Assembly (NCBI GenBank): GCA_903895005.1
Contig: CAITSH010000232.1
Location: forward strand, 1-10,434
Direction: 5' to 3'
DNA: 10,434 bases
DNA from: an uncultured Pseudomonadota bacterium
Lineage (GTDB): Bacteria > Pseudomonadota > Gammaproteobacteria > Burkholderiales > SG8-39
Below the pieces are notes generated by a model. That model was not told the origin of the DNA. It was given only the letters and a program-made list of their open reading frames with translations, and ran no database searches. Below are positions 7,376-10,434 of the stretch, one piece after another; the first letter of the stretch is position 1, and every line of letters begins with the position of its first letter. A program made the translations under genes and the position numbers.

Positions 7376-7473
7376 GGTCGAAAGACCCTGAAACGACGCG
7401 ACACCGGTCGCGCCTTTCAGGGGGTAAATCGCAATCCGTGCAACGCGGGTTGGATTGCTCCGCTCAGCTGGAG
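7376..7473 (+). promoter_or_regulatory. Structured leader of the RcnB-family gene (consecutive inverted repeats)
   Basis: Four inverted repeats lie in a row. GGTC/GACC (7376-7379, 7384-7387) closes a GAAA tetraloop. CCCTGAAA (7386-7393) pairs with TTTCAGGG (7415-7422) and encloses GCGAC/GTCGC (7398-7402, 7407-7411) around ACCG. GCAATCC (7431-7437) pairs with GGATTGC (7452-7458). CTCC (7458-7461) can pair with GGAG (7470-7473), the ribosome binding site of the gene starting at 7480. No U-tract follows any stem. The pairings are exact in the sequence; that they form a regulatory RNA is inference. I do not recognise a known riboswitch class. Confidence 0.4.
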
Positions 7474-7479
7474 CCAGAT

Positions 7480-7944
7480 ATGAAAAGACAATCCATCGTA
7501 TGCGTCGTGCTTGCTTTGTCGCTCACCTCGGGCGGTTTTGCGATCGCGCAAGGCAACAGCGAACGCAATGATCGCGGTCGCGGCGAGCAGGGACCGCGCG
7601 GTGACAATCGCGGTGACAGTCGTGGTGAAAGTCGCGGTGACAGTCGCGGTGAGCAACGCAGCGACAACCGTCGCGATAACGAGGGCCGCGGCAATGGAAA
7701 CAATCGCGGCCGTGCGGACAACGACCGGCGTGGTGGTGAACGCGGCGGCGGACCCAATCACCAGTTTTACCGTGGTGACCGTCTTCCGGTCGAGTACCGC
7801 CATCGCCAGTACGTGGTCGATGACTGGCGCGGCCATGCGCTCAGCGCTCCGCCGCGCGGCTACCACTGGGTGCAAAGCGGCGGGGACTATCTCCTGGTCG
7901 CCGTCGCCACGGGCGTAATCCTGCAGATGATGCTGAACAACTGA
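7480..7944 (+). CDS. Secreted RcnB-family protein with Arg/Gly/Asp-rich linker
   Basis: The protein has 154 residues. A signal peptide covers about residues 1-23 (basic MKR, hydrophobic core, ending AIA before QGNS), so it is predicted to be periplasmic or exported. Residues 28-95 are a highly charged, Gly/Arg/Asp/Asn-rich low-complexity linker containing RGD, RGE and RGDS repeats. The C-terminal 55 residues match the RcnB-like domain: RLPVEYRHRQYVVDDW, then LSAPPRGYHWVQSGGDYLLVAVATG and a short hydrophobic end. E. coli RcnB is a periplasmic protein influencing nickel/cobalt efflux, but most members of the family lack a known role, and no rcnA or rcnR is nearby. ATG 7480 follows GGAG (7470-7473) by 6 nt; an upstream in-frame start at 7438 would precede the signal peptide and is rejected. 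Confidence 0.85.
   Translation: MKRQSIVCVVLALSLTSGGFAIAQGNSERNDRGRGEQGPRGDNRGDSRGESRGDSRGEQRSDNRRDNEGRGNGNNRGRADNDRRGGERGGGPNHQFYRGDRLPVEYRHRQYVVDDWRGHALSAPPRGYHWVQSGGDYLLVAVATGVILQMMLNN
7597..7656 (+). repeat. Five 12-bp tandem repeats coding for RG-D/E-x-x units
   Basis: Units of the form CGCGGTGACARY occur at 7597, 7609, 7621, 7633 and 7645, each 12 bp and in frame, encoding R-G-D-N, R-G-D-S, R-G-E-S, R-G-D-S and R-G-E-Q. The near identity at DNA level suggests recent slippage or unequal exchange within the linker of the RcnB-family gene. Confidence 0.75.
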
Positions 7945-7960
7945 AGCCGGTCGAGGGCGG

Positions 7961-7988
7961 CGCGCGGAGCAGCCTGTTTCGCCGCGCG
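7961..7988 (+). terminator. GC-rich inverted repeat after the RcnB-family gene
   Basis: CGCGCGG (7961-7967) and CCGCGCG (7982-7988) are a perfect 7-bp inverted repeat with a 14-nt loop, 16 nt after the stop codon. No T-tract follows, so the role as terminator is uncertain; an mRNA 3'-end stabiliser is another possibility. Confidence 0.3.
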
Positions 7989-8096
7989 TATCGCGTAGTG
8001 GCGCGGGCCTGATCTGCCGGCGCTCAGTTTCGTTTCCGGGTCCTGATCGCATCCGGGTGGCCGCGCGCACCGGGCCGCATGCGTTTCAACCGCTGA

Positions 8097-8471
<375 letters not shown>

Positions 8472-8501
8472 AGGACTGGAGTCTGAGGGCAGGCCCATTA
8501 C

Positions 8502-9020
8502 ATGGGTTTGCCCCGGACAGCTTCGTTTCAGGTCGATTCCGCACGCATCGGGGGCGTCACGCAAGAACTGCAAGGCCGGGCGCTCCGCGCCATCGCCGTT
8601 TTCGAAATTGCCAAGGGCGTTGCGGCCCTGTCGGCAGGCATCGGCATTTTAGGATTTGCCCACCGCGACCTCGTGCGCGTGGCCCATGCCCTTTTAGGTC
8701 ATCTGCACCTGGATCCCGAAGCGCGTTTCCCCCAACTCATTGTTGACTATGCCGGATTGATCGGCAACGCCGATCTGCGCGGCTTGCTCATGCTCGCGGC
8801 GGTCTACGCATTGATCCGCTTCGTCGAAGGCTACGGGCTCTGGCGGCAGCGATACTGGGCCGAATGGCTGGCCGCGCTTTCGGGTGCGGTCTACCTTCCG
8901 CTAGAAGCAAACCATCTCCTGGGGCATGCCACCGCGCTGAACGGCGTTGTGCTGCTTGGCAATCTGTGTGTCGTGGCTTACATGGTCTGTCGGCTTTGTG
9001 TGCACCGGGTGCAGGGCTGA
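8502..9020 (+). CDS. DUF2127 integral membrane protein
   Basis: This 172-residue protein resembles the DUF2127 family, small membrane proteins of unknown function. After a polar N-terminus (about 1-25), the family-like segment RALRAIAVFEIAKGVAALSAG starts the first hydrophobic helix (about 28-52). A soluble loop follows (about 53-90, containing HLHLDPEARF). Three more predicted helices lie at about 92-112, 118-137 and 145-166; the motif LIRFVEGYGLWRQRYWAEWLA between helices 2 and 3 is characteristic. ATG 8502 has only a weak purine-rich stretch (GAGGGCAGG) before it. It lies 30 nt after the collagen-like gene and may be co-transcribed with it. The N-terminal 20 residues are longer than needed, but no better start is visible. 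Confidence 0.85.
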   Translation: MGLPRTASFQVDSARIGGVTQELQGRALRAIAVFEIAKGVAALSAGIGILGFAHRDLVRVAHALLGHLHLDPEARFPQLIVDYAGLIGNADLRGLLMLAAVYALIRFVEGYGLWRQRYWAEWLAALSGAVYLPLEANHLLGHATALNGVVLLGNLCVVAYMVCRLCVHRVQG

Positions 9021-9079
9021 CCTGACCTAAGCCAAGGTGGCGGGGTGGCGCCAACGGCCGGACGCGCCGCATGGTGGCG

Positions 9080-9116
9080 GCGGGTCCGGTCCGGTGAGAC
9101 GCGACCAGCGGACCGC
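9080..9116. terminator. Imperfect inverted repeat between convergent genes
   Basis: GCGGGTCCG (9080-9088) and CGGACCGC (9109-9116) pair with one bulged G and a 20-nt loop, in the 98-nt gap between the ends of the convergent DUF2127 and DUF883-type genes. A shared bidirectional terminator is possible from position alone; no U-tracts support it. Confidence 0.2.
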
Positions 9117-9118
9117 TG

Positions 9119-9484
9119 TCAGCGTACGAAGCGGCTGATCACAAAACCGATGATTGCTGCCGCGCCGATGGATTTCCAGGGATTCTCTCTGACATAGGCA
9201 CCGGTGTCGGCGGACATTTTCCGGCTTCGCGCGTTCAGGCTTTCGCCATGCTCGCTCAGCCAATCGACGGTCGGACCCGCGGCATCGGCAACCCTGCTGA
9301 CCGCGTGATGGACGGATTGCGCCGCGCGTTCTATCGCCGGTTCGACCTGGCGTACCGCGCCGTCCGCCGCTCCGGCCAGACGGTCTACGGCGCCGTGGAG
9401 GCGATCCGCCGCCTTGTGTAGTGTCGCGTCCATGGAACCATTTCCTGTCGATGCGTGACTGTTGGTGCGGGGTGATGCGTCCAT
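9119..9484 (-). CDS. DUF883 (ElaB/YqjD-type) tail-anchored membrane protein
   Basis: This 121-residue minus-strand protein has an Ala-rich, helical middle (about 18-95) and a C-terminal DUF883 signature: AYVRENPWKSIGAAAIIGFVISRFVR, whose last 16 or so residues form a membrane anchor ending in R. E. coli members (YqjD, ElaB) are inner-membrane proteins that associate with ribosomes in stationary phase; by family resemblance this one may do the same. AGGAG (complement of CTCCT at 9491-9495) precedes ATG 9484 with good spacing. An alternative start at 9433 (residue 18, MDATLHK) has its own AGGAAA upstream, and the first 17 residues are polar and Ser/Asn-rich, so the shorter form of 104 residues is also credible. 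It faces the DUF2127 gene tail to tail. Confidence 0.82.
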   Translation of the reverse strand: MDASPRTNSHASTGNGSMDATLHKAADRLHGAVDRLAGAADGAVRQVEPAIERAAQSVHHAVSRVADAAGPTVDWLSEHGESLNARSRKMSADTGAYVRENPWKSIGAAAIIGFVISRFVR

Positions 9485-9690
9485 GCTGTTCTCCTGGGTG
9501 AAAGTTGAAATTCGGGGTTTCCGGCAAGTCGGGGGTGTATCGCCCCGCCCGGGGCCCTCACAAAGCCGGGTCGGCGGGATACGGGGAGGTGGTGAGGCAG
9601 GCTAGGTTGAAACCGTTGCTTCGTATGTACGTTACTGCACTGTTCGAAGACATTTACCGCAGGACAATCCTCTTTTCGTTCCGCGTGGCT

Positions 9691-9720
9691 CTATGTCGCC
9701 CCATGTCGCCCCGTGTCGTT
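9691..9720. repeat. Three 10-bp direct repeats upstream of the AsmA-family gene
   Basis: CTATGTCGCC, CCATGTCGCC and CCGTGTCGTT follow each other without spacing (9691, 9701, 9711). The 10-bp period would place equal bases on one face of the helix, so an operator is possible. It lies 43 bp before the proposed AsmA start, within the divergent intergenic region 9485-9762, where no other feature is clear. Confidence 0.35.
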
Positions 9721-9762
9721 TCGCACAGTTGTCCGGAGCACCACGCGGACTGCGATCCCCAG

Positions 9763-10317
9763 ATGACGGCTTTAAATGACATGACCCTGCCCCGAAAACT
9801 TGTTTGGCTGGCCGGGCTTGTGCTGGCGCCTCCGGTATTTACGCTGTTGTTCATCACGCTGTTCGGCTGGAACTGGCTGCGCGTCCCGATCGAACGCGTT
9901 GTTATGGACAAGACCGGTCGCGAACTTGCCATTAAGGGCGATATCACGATCCGGTTCGGCTGGCCGTTACCGCACATTCGTGCCGCAGGGGTTTCGTTCG
10001 CAAACCCGTCATGGGCTCTGGAAAAGGAAATGCTCAGCGCCGAGGCGGTGGACATCACCTTTGATGCCGTGCAGTTGTTGCACCGGAACGTGGTTTTACC
10101 CGAGGTTCACCTGACCCGTCCGCTGGTATTTCTTGAACGGGGCACCGGGGGGCGGAAAAACTGGCTGCTTGACCTTGCGCAACAGGACGAGAGCGCGCGC
10201 ATCCGTATCGGCCGGCTTACCCTCGACCAGGGGCGGATTGGCTACGACGATATGGAACAAACCACGCGGATCCGGGTGGATCTTTCCAGCGCGCTGTTGA
10301 TTTCCACCCAAAACTGA
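9763..10317 (+). pseudogene. AsmA-family protein, truncated by an insertion sequence
   Basis: The N-terminus of an AsmA-type envelope protein (inner-membrane anchored, periplasmic; the family is implied in outer-membrane lipid homeostasis). A membrane helix spans about residues 13-34, followed by family-typical FGWNWLRVPIERVV, KTGRELAIKGDI, then PHIRAAGVSFANPSWA and LPEVHLTRPLVFLER, and GRKNWLLDL. Full-length members are usually several hundred residues longer. Native sequence ends at about position 10294 (codon 177), where the end of an IS21-like element begins; translation then runs into the element and stops at TGA 10315-10317. The 3' part is presumably beyond the element, outside the window. 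The start is uncertain: ATG 9763 and ATG 9781 both fit, neither has a good ribosome binding site, and the open frame extends back to 9505. Confidence 0.8.
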
Positions 10318-10367
10318 GCCATTTTGGGGTGTAGTTTTCACTGAAAACTGAGCCACGAACGACACTA

Positions 10368-10390
10368 CCCTGCTCAAAATATGAGCAGGG
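10368..10390 (+). promoter_or_regulatory. Strong hairpin before the transposase start
   Basis: CCCTGCTCA (10368-10376) and TGAGCAGGG (10382-10390) form a perfect 9-bp stem with loop AAATA, ending 9 nt before the first possible transposase start. Position suggests a block to transcription or translation entering from the interrupted host gene. No U-tract follows. Confidence 0.5.
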
Positions 10391-10399
10391 GTTGCAGGA

Positions 10400-10434
10400 G
10401 TGATCAACGTGGCGATATTAAGTTCGATAAGGCG
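10400..10434 (+). CDS. istA: IS21-family transposase IstA, N-terminal end (partial)
   Basis: Only 11 complete codons are present before the window ends; from GTG 10400 they read VINVAILSSIR, and the next begins CG. This resembles the start of IS21-type transposases, which continue into a helix-turn-helix with a RR-x-x-x-x-x-G-x-x-IREIA pattern. AGGAG (10396-10400) overlaps GTG 10400, so GTG 10409, 8 nt further and in frame, is the better start by spacing. The family call leans on the terminal repeats and on memory of related elements rather than on catalytic residues, which are not visible. The partner ATPase gene istB would lie downstream. Confidence 0.5.
   Translation, partial: MINVAILSSIR

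Larger units (their letters stand above)
10295..10434 (+). mobile_element. IS21-like insertion sequence, left end (partial)
   Basis: The element seems to start with TGTTGATTTCCACCC at 10295, where the AsmA-like protein sequence stops making sense. AAAACTGAGCCA occurs twice (10310-10321 and 10344-10355), a 34-bp-spaced pair resembling the multiple terminal repeats of IS21-family ends. AGTTTTCA and TGAAAACT form a palindrome (10333-10349). A transposase-like frame begins about 105 bp in. The right end and target duplication are outside the window, so the exact boundary is inferred. Confidence 0.65.

Noticed and set aside
7376..7458. Guanidine-II (mini-ykkC) type riboswitch in the RcnB leader
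   Set aside because: The paired stems are present, but the loops (ACCG and a 14-nt loop) do not match the ACGR loops expected of that class.
7417..8070. Minus-strand frame with regular Thr/Ala/Val repeats
   Set aside because: The pattern is the complement of the 12-bp repeat in the RcnB-family gene read in another frame.
9027..9527. Longer minus-strand frame overlapping the DUF883-type gene
   Set aside because: It is in a different frame, Arg/Gly-rich with no family match, and its start lacks a ribosome binding site; the DUF883 signature is in the other frame.

Overview
The window looks like the chromosome of a GC-rich proteobacterium. A betaproteobacterium is my best guess, from base composition, the cheR-cheD-cheB order, the RcnB-, DUF883- and AsmA-type envelope proteins and the IS21-like element. 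No marker gene fixes the taxon.

Positions 1-5351 are the distal part of a chemotaxis locus, all on the + strand. It starts with the C-terminus of a methyl-accepting chemotaxis protein (MCP) ending in a WxxF-type CheR tether. Two small uncharacterised genes follow (a 50-residue single-pass membrane protein and a 72-residue soluble protein), then cheR, cheD (overlapping cheR by 8 nt) and cheB. After these come a STAS-domain anti-sigma-factor antagonist and a 566-residue fusion of a degenerate receiver, a PP2C/SpoIIE phosphatase and a GHKL anti-sigma-type kinase. CheR, CheB and CheD make up the adaptation set (methylation, demethylation/deamidation, deamidation). The last two genes form a partner-switching module in which one polypeptide carries both the kinase and the phosphatase for the STAS protein. 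cheA, cheW and cheY are not in the window and are probably upstream.

Positions 5544-7237 hold a flavin disulfide oxidoreductase of the lipoamide dehydrogenase/mercuric reductase superfamily followed closely by a DUF427 protein, probably one transcription unit. Positions 7238-9484 hold an envelope-related set: a secreted RcnB-family protein with an Arg/Gly/Asp-rich repeat linker, a lipoprotein that is almost entirely collagen-like Gly-X-Thr repeats, a four-helix DUF2127 membrane protein, and on the minus strand a DUF883/ElaB-type tail-anchored protein. The leader of the RcnB-family gene has several consecutive inverted repeats reaching the ribosome binding site.

Positions 9763-10434 contain the start of an AsmA-family gene that is cut after about 177 codons by the left end of an IS21-like insertion sequence. 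The element's terminal repeats, an upstream hairpin and the first codons of its transposase are visible before the window ends.
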